Source: Candidatus Zixiibacteriota bacterium (GTDB lineage: Bacteria > Zixibacteria > MSB-5A5 > GN15 > PGXB01). From it: a DNA stretch of 64,000 nt. Under the pieces are notes generated by a model. The model was not told the origin of the DNA and ran no database searches. It worked only from the letters and a program-made list of their open reading frames with translations. The position numbers and the translations under genes are program-made. The DNA lies in the NCBI GenBank assembly GCA_016933955.1, contig JAFGTT010000036.1:1-64000 (forward strand). The letters run 5' to 3'. Positions 45,286 through 54,238 of the stretch are shown here, piece by piece. How positions within the stretch are numbered: the stretch's first letter is position 1; every line of letters starts with the position of its first letter.

Positions 45286-47328
45286 ATGCCCACCAGGACC
45301 CTTTGCATTGCTGTAATCTTAATTTTCATCTGCGGGTCGGCAATTATGGCCCAATGTCCCGATCGTATTTACACGGGAACCTATGCTGGTGCCGAACTCG
45401 GAGCCGTCCTGGCTGCCGATGGTGATGTAAATAACGACGGAGTCAACGATATCGCCATTTGTGAACGGTCTTTTAATAACGATGCCGGCAAGGTATACAT
45501 TTACAGCGGGGCCGACAACAGCCTCTTGTATACTTTCTCAGGCGATAAAGGGAATGACAATTTCGGATGCAGTATGACCATGGGAGTCGATATCAATTGT
45601 GACAACTATGATGATATAATTATCGGGGCCTATAGAAATGATTCCCTGGCCAATGATGCCGGGGCCGTTTATATCTTTTCGGGACGAACCGGCAGTACTC
45701 TCGGTGCGATTTACGGTAATGCCTCAAATATGCTTCTTGGCTTTGAAGTTCTCCCCTTCGAGAACTTCAATGGCGATTACTATAACGACTTTATAGCCCG
45801 CTATAGTGTGGAGGGAGTAATATATTATGGAATTTATTCCGGCCGTAATTATACGCTGTTAAAAAGCTTCGGCGGCTTTCTGCATAATTTTATTGTCAAT
45901 GCCGGTCTGGCCGGTGATGTCGATAATGATGGCCATGTTGATATCATCATAGGTGATTGGGGGCATTTCCCGACACCGATGGATAGTGGCTACGCATATG
46001 TCATTTCCGGGGCCACCGGGGAAATCATGTACAATCTTGAGGGATCCGCCCTTGGTTACCATTTTGTCGGTTTTGTGGCCGAAGCCGGCGATGTAAACGC
46101 GGATGGATATGACGATTTCATATCCATGACGGACGATCCCCTTATGAATGTTGTCTTTTCCGGAAAGGATTTGGAGGTTCTTGGTGAATATGAGACCATG
46201 TCTTTCCCCATATATATGGGTGATGTCGATAAAGACGGGTATACAGATATCATGAGTAATTTTCGGATAATTTCCGGATTGACCGGCGACATATTGTACG
46301 ACTTCAAGGGACTGGGTATAAGCTGGACTGCCGCGGTGTCCGGAGATATCAACGGTGATGGTTATCCTGATCTGGTAATAGGTTCATATAGTGATGATTC
46401 CGTGGCGACCAACGCCGGGATCGCCAGAACCTATATTCTGGGTGATGATGATTGCGACGGTTATGCCAATGATATTGATATCTGTATTGATTCCGATGGC
46501 GATGGATTTGGTGATCCAGATGCGCCTGAGAGTGTCTGCCCCCCCGATAATTGCCCGGATATTTACAATCCCGATCAGGCCGATATTGACGGCGATGGTA
46601 TCGGCGATGCCTGCGATTATTGCCATGACCTGGAATATTTCCTCGGCTGGAATATGGTCATGATCGAAAATACCGGGCCTGATACTTACAATGAAACGGC
46701 CATTATTCCCTTTATGATAAAAACCCATTCATGGTTTCTTGGCTGCAATATCGGTGATACGATTTCCGATATTCAAACCCGGATTTCTTTCGGAAGCCGA
46801 TATTTGAGGCTGATGGATGTATATCAAGATTCATCAAACTGGAATGGTGATTTTGAGTATTATCTGCATACGTCCGCGAATGGTGATACAATCCATGTCG
46901 ACCTGATATTTACAGGAGGAACAGCCCCCCGTCCTTCTGACTTCACCGAGTTCGCTTATCTTGTTTTTAAAGCCAAATGCCAGACCATCGGCACCAAAAC
47001 CGAACTCCTGATTAACAGAGAGCCATTTTACAGCAATGCCAAAATCGGAGAATATCTTGATATCACCGGTTTTACCGATGGTTATGTTAAGGCATTACGT
47101 GGAATGTGGCCCTGTTATTCCTGTGGCGATTATAATTTGAATCAAAGCGTTAATATTCTCGACGCCACCTCGGCCATCAATTATCTGTATCGTGACGGTG
47201 AGCCGCCGTTCGTAACGGATGCCTTTGACGTCAACAATTCGAGTGAGTTGAATATCCTCGATGTTACCTATCTGATCAATTACCTTTATAAAAACGGCCC
47301 GGAACCTAATTGCCCCTTTGCCAAATAA
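45286..47328 (+). CDS. Secreted FG-GAP repeat protein with dockerin
   Basis: 680 residues. Signal peptide 'CIAVILIFICGSAIMAQ'. Residues about 30-380 form a beta-propeller of FG-GAP/VCBS-type repeats with calcium loops such as 'DGDVNNDGVNDIAI', 'GDVDNDGHVDIIIG' and 'SGDINGDGYPDLVIGSYSDD'. Then thrombospondin type-3-like calcium repeats ('DSDGDGFGDPD', 'DIDGDGIGDACDYC', about 385-445), a beta-sandwich possibly cohesin-like (about 450-605), and a C-terminal dockerin pair ('NLNQSVNILDATSAINYLY', 'DVNNSSELNILDVTYLINYL'). The start has GGGGAGG upstream. It is probably cell-surface or secreted. Confidence 0.9.
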   Translation: MPTRTLCIAVILIFICGSAIMAQCPDRIYTGTYAGAELGAVLAADGDVNNDGVNDIAICERSFNNDAGKVYIYSGADNSLLYTFSGDKGNDNFGCSMTMGVDINCDNYDDIIIGAYRNDSLANDAGAVYIFSGRTGSTLGAIYGNASNMLLGFEVLPFENFNGDYYNDFIARYSVEGVIYYGIYSGRNYTLLKSFGGFLHNFIVNAGLAGDVDNDGHVDIIIGDWGHFPTPMDSGYAYVISGATGEIMYNLEGSALGYHFVGFVAEAGDVNADGYDDFISMTDDPLMNVVFSGKDLEVLGEYETMSFPIYMGDVDKDGYTDIMSNFRIISGLTGDILYDFKGLGISWTAAVSGDINGDGYPDLVIGSYSDDSVATNAGIARTYILGDDDCDGYANDIDICIDSDGDGFGDPDAPESVCPPDNCPDIYNPDQADIDGDGIGDACDYCHDLEYFLGWNMVMIENTGPDTYNETAIIPFMIKTHSWFLGCNIGDTISDIQTRISFGSRYLRLMDVYQDSSNWNGDFEYYLHTSANGDTIHVDLIFTGGTAPRPSDFTEFAYLVFKAKCQTIGTKTELLINREPFYSNAKIGEYLDITGFTDGYVKALRGMWPCYSCGDYNLNQSVNILDATSAINYLYRDGEPPFVTDAFDVNNSSELNILDVTYLINYLYKNGPEPNCPFAK

Positions 47329-47364
47329 AGACGGGGATTTTGAATCCTGCCATGCGGAAGATTG

Positions 47365-47393
47365 AGGAAGGGAATTTTGACAATTCCCTTCCT
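47365..47393 (+). terminator. Terminator of the FG-GAP/dockerin gene
   Basis: 12-bp perfect stem AGGAAGGGAATT / AATTCCCTTCCT, 5-base loop, followed by TTTTATT. Confidence 0.9.
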
Positions 47394-47479
47394 TTTTATT
47401 GTCCATATCACAATTTTAAAAAGCTATCGTATTTTTCTTATTTCCGATTATATTTATAATTTCGGCGTTATACTAAATT

Positions 47480-48829
47480 ATGGAATTATTTGAACAAAAT
47501 AATGGATCCGATGAACAGGTGAGCGATAAAACAAATTCGGCACCGTTGGCGGATCGGATGCGGCCAGGCTCTTTTGACGACTTCTTTGGACAGGAAAAAT
47601 TAATCAGCCCTGAAAGCTCCTTTAGGCGTGCGGTCGATCAGGATCGCCTTGGATCTGTTATTTTCTGGGGACCTCCCGGTTCCGGGAAAACAACCCTGGC
47701 CCGGCTTATTGCCGGGGCGACCAGCGGCCAGTTCCTGCTGTTCTCGGCCGTAACTTCATCAATTAAGGAGATTAAGAATGTCATTTCCAAAGCCGCCAAT
47801 TATAGAAAACTGACCGGGCGTAAAACATATGTATTCATCGATGAAATTCATCGCTTTAATAAGGCCCAGCAGGACGCTTTTTTGCCATACGTCGAAAAAG
47901 GAGATATCGTTTTAATCGGAGCCACAACTGAAAATCCATCGTTCGAGGTTATCTCGGCCCTGTTATCACGCGTCAAGGTTTATACGCTTGATCGACTTTC
48001 CGAAAAAGCTCTTGATAACATTATAAACAGAGCCATATCGGATTCTGATTATGGTTTGGGATCGATGAATGTTTCTATCGAACTTGAGGCTGTCGAATTC
48101 ATTATCGCCGCCGCCGATGGTGATGCCCGCCGATCGCTTAATTTACTTGAGGCCGCGGCCGAAGACGCCGGGCCCGGTGGAAAAATAACGCTTGATAAAG
48201 TCCGCGAAATTCACCAGAAAGGCGCCCTGGTTTATGATAAGGCCGGTGAAGAGCATTACAATCTAATCTCCGCCCTGCACAAGGCCATCCGCGGCGGCGA
48301 TCCGGATGCCTCGCTGTACTGGCTGGCGAGGATGCTTCAATCCGGCGAGGACCGTCTTTATATTGCCCGCAGGTTAATCCGGATGGCGGTCGAAGACATC
48401 GGTCTGGCTGATCCTTATGCTTTAATGGTGGCTATTAATGCCCGCGATACTTACCATTTCCTGGGCACTCCGGAAGGTGAACAAGCCCTGGCCCAGGTGG
48501 TGATATACCTGGCCTGCGCCCCCAAATCGAATGCCGCTTATATGGCTTTCGGTCGGGCTATGACTGATGCTGAAACCAGAGGTTCTTTGCCGGTACCGTT
48601 GCATATTCGTAATGCTCCCACGGCGCTGATGAAAAATCTTGGCTATGGTAAAGATTATAAATATGCTCATGATTTTGATGAGGCTTTGACCGATCAGGAG
48701 TATTTTCCCGAGGAATTGTCCGGAACCATCTATTACAATCCGGTTGAACGGGGGCGTGAAATCAAGTTGTTGGAATATCTCAAGAAATATCGGGAGTACC
48801 GCAAAAAAAAGATGAATAAAAAGCAATAG
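47480..48829 (+). CDS. rarA: Replication-associated recombination protein RarA (MgsA)
   Basis: 449 residues. AAA+ ATPase that acts at stalled forks. Walker A '[12 protein letters not shown]' (residues 64-75), Walker B '[16 protein letters not shown]', sensor '[19 protein letters not shown]' and the C-terminal tetramerisation domain ('[20 protein letters not shown]', '[20 protein letters not shown]'). The family assignment is secure. It appears monocistronic. Confidence 0.96.
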   Translation: MELFEQNNGSDEQVSDKTNSAPLADRMRPGSFDDFFGQEKLISPESSFRRAVDQDRLGSVIFWGPPGSGKTTLARLIAGATSGQFLLFSAVTSSIKEIKNVISKAANYRKLTGRKTYVFIDEIHRFNKAQQDAFLPYVEKGDIVLIGATTENPSFEVISALLSRVKVYTLDRLSEKALDNIINRAISDSDYGLGSMNVSIELEAVEFIIAAADGDARRSLNLLEAAAEDAGPGGKITLDKVREIHQKGALVYDKAGEEHYNLISALHKAIRGGDPDASLYWLARMLQSGEDRLYIARRLIRMAVEDIGLADPYALMVAINARDTYHFLGTPEGEQALAQVVIYLACAPKSNAAYMAFGRAMTDAETRGSLPVPLHIRNAPTALMKNLGYGKDYKYAHDFDEALTDQEYFPEELSGTIYYNPVERGREIKLLEYLKKYREYRKKKMNKKQ

Positions 48830-48961
48830 TCTATATCCGATCGGGCCAACCCATTTAAACTTTTTTATTGACCCGGATGTAAAAGGGATAAGAAATGAAA
48901 AACGGTGGCATATGAAATGTTTTAATACAAATCGTTTCCTGATTCAATAGAAACAAGGGCT

Positions 48962-50233
48962 ATGATGAATATCAAAAAACCGATTATAATTTTCCTGGTT
49001 CTGCTTTTCATAACCCCGCTGATTCAGGCACAAATTACCCTGATCCCGATGGATCAAAGTCAAATGGATCATCTCCGGGCCTATGGCATTGCTTATAAGG
49101 CGCTTCAGATGGGAATCAACGTGGAATGGCTTCTTAATTACCGGGGCGGTTCATTTGCCTTTGACAGCCGCGATGAACTAACCTCCCTCTGTCTTCTTCG
49201 AGGCGTTTATTATGAGGAACTCAATTCCGCCCAATTGGCCGACATCTATCGGATTATTGATGTCGAGAATATGGAACGCGTTCTGCTGGAAAAAGCGCCG
49301 GCTATTGCTGTCTATTCGCCAAGCAATGTCGAACCCTGGGATGATGCCGTAACCCTGGCTTTAACTTATGCCGATATCAAGTACGATTTGATCTGGGACG
49401 AGGAGGTTTTAACCGGAGCTCTCGATAATTATGATTGGCTTCACCTGCATCACGAGGATTTCACCGGCCAGTACGGTAAATTCTATGCCTCTTTTCATAA
49501 TGAATTATGGTATCGGCAGGAAGTGGAAGCCAATGAATCCCTAGCGCGGAAGATGGGCTACCATAAGGTTTCCGAGATGAAAGGCGAGGTGGCTCGTACC
49601 ATAACCGATTATGTCCGCCGCGGCGGATTCATGTTTGCCATGTGCTCGGCCTGCGAGACGATCGATATCGCTCTGGCGGCTGAGGGAGTGGACATCTGCC
49701 CGGCCCAGTTCGATGGTGACCCGGTTGATCCTGATTGTCAGGAACGCCTGGATTACTCCAAGTCGCTGGCTTTCGAAAACTTTACCGCTACTCTTGACCC
49801 CATGCTTTATCGCCATAGTGATATTGACACTTATCCGGATCGAATGATGCGCTTTCCGGAACCTGAAAACGACTGCTTTTATCTCTTTGAATTCTCGGCC
49901 AAACTCGATCCGGTTCCGACCATGCTGGTGCAGGATCATGTCGGTATGATCGGCGGATTTATGGGCCAGACGACCGCTTTTCGGAAATCTCTTCTGAAAA
50001 ATTATGTTACTATTCTGGGAATGCCGGAGGGATTCGATGAAGTACGTTATATTCATGGGAATCTGGGGCGCGGGACTTTCACTTTTCTATCGGGGCATGA
50101 TCCCGAGGATTACCGTCATATGGTTGGAGATCCTCCAACCGATTTGAGCCTGCATAAAAACTCCCCGGGTTATCGCTTGATTTTGAACAATGTCCTCTTC
50201 CCGGCCGCCAAGAAAAAAGAACGCAAGACGTAA
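48962..50233 (+). CDS. Exported protein of a family often labelled asparagine synthetase B
   Basis: 423 residues with a signal peptide ('IIIFLVLLFITPLIQAQ'). The body starts 'ITLIPMDQSQMDHLRAYGIA' and continues 'VEWLLNYRGGSFAFDS', 'IAVYSPSNVEPWDDAV', 'YDWLHLHHEDFTGQYG', 'GGFMFAMCSACETIDIALAA' and 'GRGTFTFLSGHDPEDYRH'. Similar exported proteins in Bacteroidetes are called asparagine synthetase B, but I see neither the N-terminal Cys nor the PP-loop of that enzyme. The 'MCSACET' plus beta/alpha pattern suggests a class I amidotransferase-like or DUF4159-like fold. Function unknown. Confidence 0.75.
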   Translation: MMNIKKPIIIFLVLLFITPLIQAQITLIPMDQSQMDHLRAYGIAYKALQMGINVEWLLNYRGGSFAFDSRDELTSLCLLRGVYYEELNSAQLADIYRIIDVENMERVLLEKAPAIAVYSPSNVEPWDDAVTLALTYADIKYDLIWDEEVLTGALDNYDWLHLHHEDFTGQYGKFYASFHNELWYRQEVEANESLARKMGYHKVSEMKGEVARTITDYVRRGGFMFAMCSACETIDIALAAEGVDICPAQFDGDPVDPDCQERLDYSKSLAFENFTATLDPMLYRHSDIDTYPDRMMRFPEPENDCFYLFEFSAKLDPVPTMLVQDHVGMIGGFMGQTTAFRKSLLKNYVTILGMPEGFDEVRYIHGNLGRGTFTFLSGHDPEDYRHMVGDPPTDLSLHKNSPGYRLILNNVLFPAAKKKERKT

Positions 50234-50268
50234 TAAACCGGGTCAGCCGAATTTCCTCTGTAAAAAAA

Positions 50269-50291
50269 GACGCCCCTCTCCAAGGGGCGTC
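50269..50291 (-). terminator. Terminator of the selenocysteine peroxiredoxin gene
   Basis: 9-bp perfect stem (GACGCCCCT / AGGGGCGTC, 5-base loop) followed by seven T residues on the minus strand, 32 bases past the stop codon. Confidence 0.9.
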
Positions 50292-50323
50292 CAATACAAT
50301 TCTAGGAGTATTCTCCGTTTAGA

Positions 50324-51034
50324 TTACTTGGGTTGCCAGACCTTCCAGACCTTACCGACCAGGTCCGGTCCCGGTTTGAGAGTTGGTTTGCCCGGTTCCC
50401 ACTCCGCGGGACAGGCCTCAGTGCCTTTGGCCTTCCTGACATGTTGAAAGGCGTGGATTTGTCTGATAGTCTCGCCGATTTTTCGGCCGACCGGAGGCGT
50501 CATCACTTCCATGGCCTGGACCACGCCATCGGGATCGATCAAAAATCGGCCGCGAATGTTTACGCCATTCGCCTCATCATAAACTCCGTACACCCGCCCG
50601 AGATTCCCGGCTCCATCGGAAAGCATCGGCCACGGGATCCCGTCTTTGGTCATTTTGGAGAGTTCTTCTTCTTCCCAGATTTTATGCACGAAGGTGCTGT
50701 CGGTTGAGGCTGAGAGAACTTCAACCCCGAGCTTCTGAAGCTCATCGAACTTGCCGGCGACCGCCGACAATTCTGTCGGTCAGACAAAGGTAAAATCACC
50801 CGGATAGAAACACAGCAAGACCCATTTCCCCAGGTAATCGGACAGCTTGACACTGACGAATTTGCCCCGATGGTAAGCGGGGGCAACAAAATCGGGAGCC
50901 TTGCCTCCCACTTTTACCATGATCATTGTTTTCTCCCTTTCTACGGCTTCAGCTTTTGATGCTTTTGCAGATTCCTCGGATTGCCCGATAACCGACCCGG
51001 TCGGTTTGGCGCATCCGACAGATTCTTCAGCCAT
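50324..51034 (-). CDS. Selenocysteine-containing peroxiredoxin (AhpC/Prx1 type), UGA read as Sec85
   Basis: One 236-residue frame from ATG 51034 to the stop at 50324, interrupted only by an in-frame TGA at codon 85. The context is '[25 protein letters not shown]', where every AhpC/Prx1 relative has the peroxidatic Cys (FTFVCPTE). The resolving Cys208 is present ('[12 protein letters not shown]'). Other motifs: '[18 protein letters not shown]', '[14 protein letters not shown]', '[16 protein letters not shown]'. The start has AAGGAGG seven bases upstream and the N-terminus carries about 35 extra residues. A promoter (51106-51134), terminator (50269) and UGA-adjacent hairpin support an intact selenoprotein gene, not a pseudogene. 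UGA is a normal stop for other genes here. Confidence 0.88.
50764..50779 (-). promoter_or_regulatory. Candidate bacterial SECIS hairpin
   Basis: Immediately after the in-frame TGA the minus strand reads CCGACA-GAAT-TGTCGG, a perfect 6-bp stem with a 4-base loop. An alternative larger fold pairs GACCG (including the GA of UGA) with CGGTC 13 bases on. Bacterial SECIS elements lie just 3' of the UGA and bind SelB. The position fits, but SelB recognition cannot be judged from sequence alone. Confidence 0.55.
50780..50782 (-). other. In-frame TGA, predicted selenocysteine codon
   Basis: Codon 85 of the peroxiredoxin frame. It is exactly in frame with both flanking halves (252 bases from the start, 12 bases before the next TTG codon), and replaces the catalytic Cys. 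Confidence 0.85.
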
Positions 51035-51105
51035 AAATGCCTCCTTTATGGTTAAGTATGTCAGCAGGATATTAGATTAATTCCGAATCTCCACCCTTTT
51101 GGGTT

Positions 51106-51134
51106 ATTATAATAATTACGCCAATTCAATGCAA
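51106..51134 (-). promoter_or_regulatory. Promoter of the selenocysteine peroxiredoxin gene
   Basis: On the minus strand, TTGCAT (51129-51134), 17-base spacer, TATAAT (51106-51111). The leader is about 65 bases. Together with the promoter at 51279 this accounts for the 330-base gap 51035-51364; I see nothing else in it. Confidence 0.7.
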
Positions 51135-51278
51135 TTGATTTGTCTCGTAATATGGAAATGATTTCGTCGAGATTTAATCCAGGTAATTATATGTCTTTTA
51201 AAGATGTATCGGCCGAATTGAGAATCTTTTAGATTTCGGGCTAATTACAAAACATAGACAGTATTTGGTACAAAGCGC

Positions 51279-51307
51279 TTGACAGGCAGGATTCTTTTTT
51301 TTAGATT
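51279..51307 (+). promoter_or_regulatory. Promoter of the sensor kinase gene
   Basis: TTGACA (51279-51284), 17-base spacer, TAGATT (51302-51307), 58 bases before the kinase ATG. Confidence 0.7.
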
Positions 51308-51364
51308 TTAGCCATCGGCATTTTTCAGGCATTTAAAAACTCTTAAAAAACGGAAATCGCCGCT

Positions 51365-54238
51365 ATGCCTATACCAGAATTGGATAAAATTTTCGACCAC
51401 TATAAGGTTGTTGAAAAAGATCGTCATCCTTATGACGTTTTAAGTCACGAGGTGTATATTGTTGATCCCAAGCATGAAATATTATATGCTGACGAAAAGA
51501 AAAAGCAAAAATATGGCAATGATATAATCGGTAAAAAATGTTACGAAGTCTTTCCCATTGATAAACCACGGGAGTTACCCTGCTCTGGTTGCCCATGTGA
51601 AGAAATACTATCCGATAGATCTGATAAGCCGGCCTTCCATCATGAGCGTTTTGAGACCACGGATAAAGATGGCAAATTACGTTATATTAGCGAAACCGCC
51701 GTTCCCTTAACCGATGAAATTGGTAATCGTGTCCTGGCCTTGGTTCTGGGCCGGAATATCACCAAACGGGTCAGGCTGGAAAATATAAAAAAGGAATTTT
51801 ACGAAACTCTTGGTTCGGATTATGACATTCATTTAAAACTTGTCGTGGACAGATTGCATGAAATCGGATATAACCGAGTAAGATTCTATGATGTGATCGA
51901 TGATTGCCTGTCTAAAAACAATCCCCTGTTTGTTCTGCGAGCCAAAGCCGGAAGGGGTGGAAGTATTCCAGATGGTTACAGCTTCCATCTTAATGATAAA
52001 GGTTATCACGAAGTTCTTAGAAAGTTGACAAAACAGGCTAAAGCAAATGAGGTCTTGAGTGTTAATTCCTTAACGGAGCCGAAATTATTAAAAAGCTGGG
52101 ATTTCAGTCCGGGAAATAAATGTATCAAAGATTTGGGCCTTGAGAATACCCCTTGGATTATCTTGCCGCTTCTGGCCCAACAAAAACCCGAAAATAAAGA
52201 TGGCGACCAGAATAAAAGAAAACAAAAAAAGCTGGTTGGCTTATTATCGGTGGATAACAAGGATAAGGTCGATAACAAGGGCAAAGATAAACCTGTCACC
52301 AGTGACGATTTAGGTTTGTTAAGAAATTTCGCGGATTTCCTGGGTGAAGCAATAGTCGCCGTTCGGGCGGAAATGAACCTCCGCATTTTAAATAAAATAT
52401 CCGAACTGATCACTCAGAAACGAGTCGAGGCGGAAACGCATGATCTTATTGCCAAGGAGGTCTGCGAGAACATGAAGGCCGGCATGTGCTCGATTTTCAT
52501 CTATTCCGATGCCAGCCGGAAACTGGAAAGGCATGCCAATTATATCAGTAAAGAAATATTATCGGATGGCAATTTCGGGCCCGAGGGAAAGGAAAGTAAA
52601 GAGGAATATGCTTTCGACAGCCCCTTTATGACAGCCAAATCATTTCGCGAGGGTTCATGCCTTAATATTTTTGATTTCCATAAAATCCGCTACGCATCAG
52701 AACGTGATAAACGGGAATACGAAAAACAGATTGGGGAAGTCAGCTGGAATTATGTAGACCTTTACGAAAGCTATGCTGTAAAAAAAACCGGAAAAAAGAG
52801 ATTTGAAATAAAAAATGCCGTATTTGCTCCCCTTAAGTTCGAGGATCATAATATCGGCGTCATTCGGGTGGTGAATAATATTCGTGACGGCCGCTACCCC
52901 TTCCCCGACTCGGATATCGATCTATTAAAATCCATTGCGCTTCAAATTGCCGCCCATTCTCATTACGAGGGGATGAAAGAGGATTTAAACAGCGCCATCT
53001 CCAAAATCAGCAGTGCTATTGCCGCTCGCCAATTCAATCTTCCCAATATTGCTCAAAATATTGTCGATACTGTTAAACAGATATCAAAGGCTTTTGCGGT
53101 TACTCTTTTTCTTACCGATGATGACCATAAAAAACTGATTTCAATTGCCAAGGCCGGTTACCCAAAAGATTTCAAGGGTGAATTAGAATATTCTCTTGAT
53201 GTCAATCCCGAAGATAAAGGAATCGGAATAACGGCCTGGGTCGCTTTGAAAAAAGAACCATTTAAAGCGAGTAAAAAAGAGCAAATAGAAAAGCATGGTG
53301 CTCATTCTGGCAATTATGAAAAAGTACTATATGGTAACAGACACGCCGAATCATTAATCGCTCTGCCGATGAAAATCGATGATAAAATCATCGGAGTTTT
53401 TAAAGTGGAGGATTATGAACCCAATAAATTCGGTAAATCGTTTAGCACCATGTTTGATATTTTGGCCAACCTGACTTCGCTGGCCATTAATTCCCTTCAG
53501 GAAATAAAACGCCGTGAGGAACTCATGATTGTCCTGGGGCATGAGTTGGCTACGCCAGCAATCGCTTTGGCGTCAATGGGTGCTGTCATGAAAAAGGAAT
53601 ATAGCGTTCAGGAAGACATTCCCCCTGAGATAGAAACCCTTATGGTCCAAAAGAATGAGTTGTTGGATTATTGCAGTATTCTGGTTGCCGAAAGTAAACA
53701 TCTGACATTTATTACCTCCAGCCGTGAGGCTCTTGACCCATATGCTGATTACAAATTCGGTTATTTTAGTCTTAACAAACTTTTAAAGGAAGTGATTGAT
53801 GTTCTTCAACCTTATGCCAAATGGAAGTACCTTGAAATAAGCTCAGATAAAAACGCCCCTAAGGTCGCTATAGAAATGGATAAAAATAAATTGAAACAGC
53901 CAATTCATAATCTCCTATATAACGCCATTAAGTATTCTCATAAAAATAATGCAATTAATGTCATCTGGGATCATGACGATGAATATAAAAATGTTATCCT
54001 TAAAATTCAGGACTTTGGTATAGGCGTTCCTGAAAAGGATGTCGATGTTATTTTCGACAAGGGTAAACGAGGCAGTAATGCTCCCCACAAAGACCCAACC
54101 GGAGCGGGGTATGGATTGTACTATAGCCGTTTAATAATTGAAAACCATCGTGGAACAATAAAATTAACAAACCGTAAAAACCCAACCGAATTCACTATTA
54201 CGCTGCCAATAACACAGCCGGTGGAGGATAAAAAATGA
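51365..54238 (+). CDS. Multi-domain sensor histidine kinase (PAS, GAF repeats)
   Basis: 957 residues, no membrane segment, so cytoplasmic. A PAS domain (about 20-135) has an unusual Cys cluster ('LPCSGCPCEEI'). Three GAF-like regions follow (about 145-330, 345-545, 560-710; for example 'VRFYDVIDDCLSKNNPLFVL' and 'IALPMKIDDKIIGVFKVEDY'). Then HisKA with phospho-acceptor His726 in 'VLGHELATPAIALAS', and HATPase_c with N box 'NLLYNAIKYSHKNN', G1 'QDFGIGVPEKD' and G2 'GAGYGLYYSRLII'. All catalytic motifs are intact. It overlaps the response regulator by 4 bases (ATGA). The signal is unknown; the cysteines suggest a redox or metal cue. Confidence 0.9.
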   Translation: MPIPELDKIFDHYKVVEKDRHPYDVLSHEVYIVDPKHEILYADEKKKQKYGNDIIGKKCYEVFPIDKPRELPCSGCPCEEILSDRSDKPAFHHERFETTDKDGKLRYISETAVPLTDEIGNRVLALVLGRNITKRVRLENIKKEFYETLGSDYDIHLKLVVDRLHEIGYNRVRFYDVIDDCLSKNNPLFVLRAKAGRGGSIPDGYSFHLNDKGYHEVLRKLTKQAKANEVLSVNSLTEPKLLKSWDFSPGNKCIKDLGLENTPWIILPLLAQQKPENKDGDQNKRKQKKLVGLLSVDNKDKVDNKGKDKPVTSDDLGLLRNFADFLGEAIVAVRAEMNLRILNKISELITQKRVEAETHDLIAKEVCENMKAGMCSIFIYSDASRKLERHANYISKEILSDGNFGPEGKESKEEYAFDSPFMTAKSFREGSCLNIFDFHKIRYASERDKREYEKQIGEVSWNYVDLYESYAVKKTGKKRFEIKNAVFAPLKFEDHNIGVIRVVNNIRDGRYPFPDSDIDLLKSIALQIAAHSHYEGMKEDLNSAISKISSAIAARQFNLPNIAQNIVDTVKQISKAFAVTLFLTDDDHKKLISIAKAGYPKDFKGELEYSLDVNPEDKGIGITAWVALKKEPFKASKKEQIEKHGAHSGNYEKVLYGNRHAESLIALPMKIDDKIIGVFKVEDYEPNKFGKSFSTMFDILANLTSLAINSLQEIKRREELMIVLGHELATPAIALASMGAVMKKEYSVQEDIPPEIETLMVQKNELLDYCSILVAESKHLTFITSSREALDPYADYKFGYFSLNKLLKEVIDVLQPYAKWKYLEISSDKNAPKVAIEMDKNKLKQPIHNLLYNAIKYSHKNNAINVIWDHDDEYKNVILKIQDFGIGVPEKDVDVIFDKGKRGSNAPHKDPTGAGYGLYYSRLIIENHRGTIKLTNRKNPTEFTITLPITQPVEDKK

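Noticed and set aside
50324-50770. Peroxiredoxin as a pseudogene or two separate genes
   Set aside because: Both parts are in one frame, the only defect is TGA at the catalytic position, and all flanking signals are intact; recoding explains this better.
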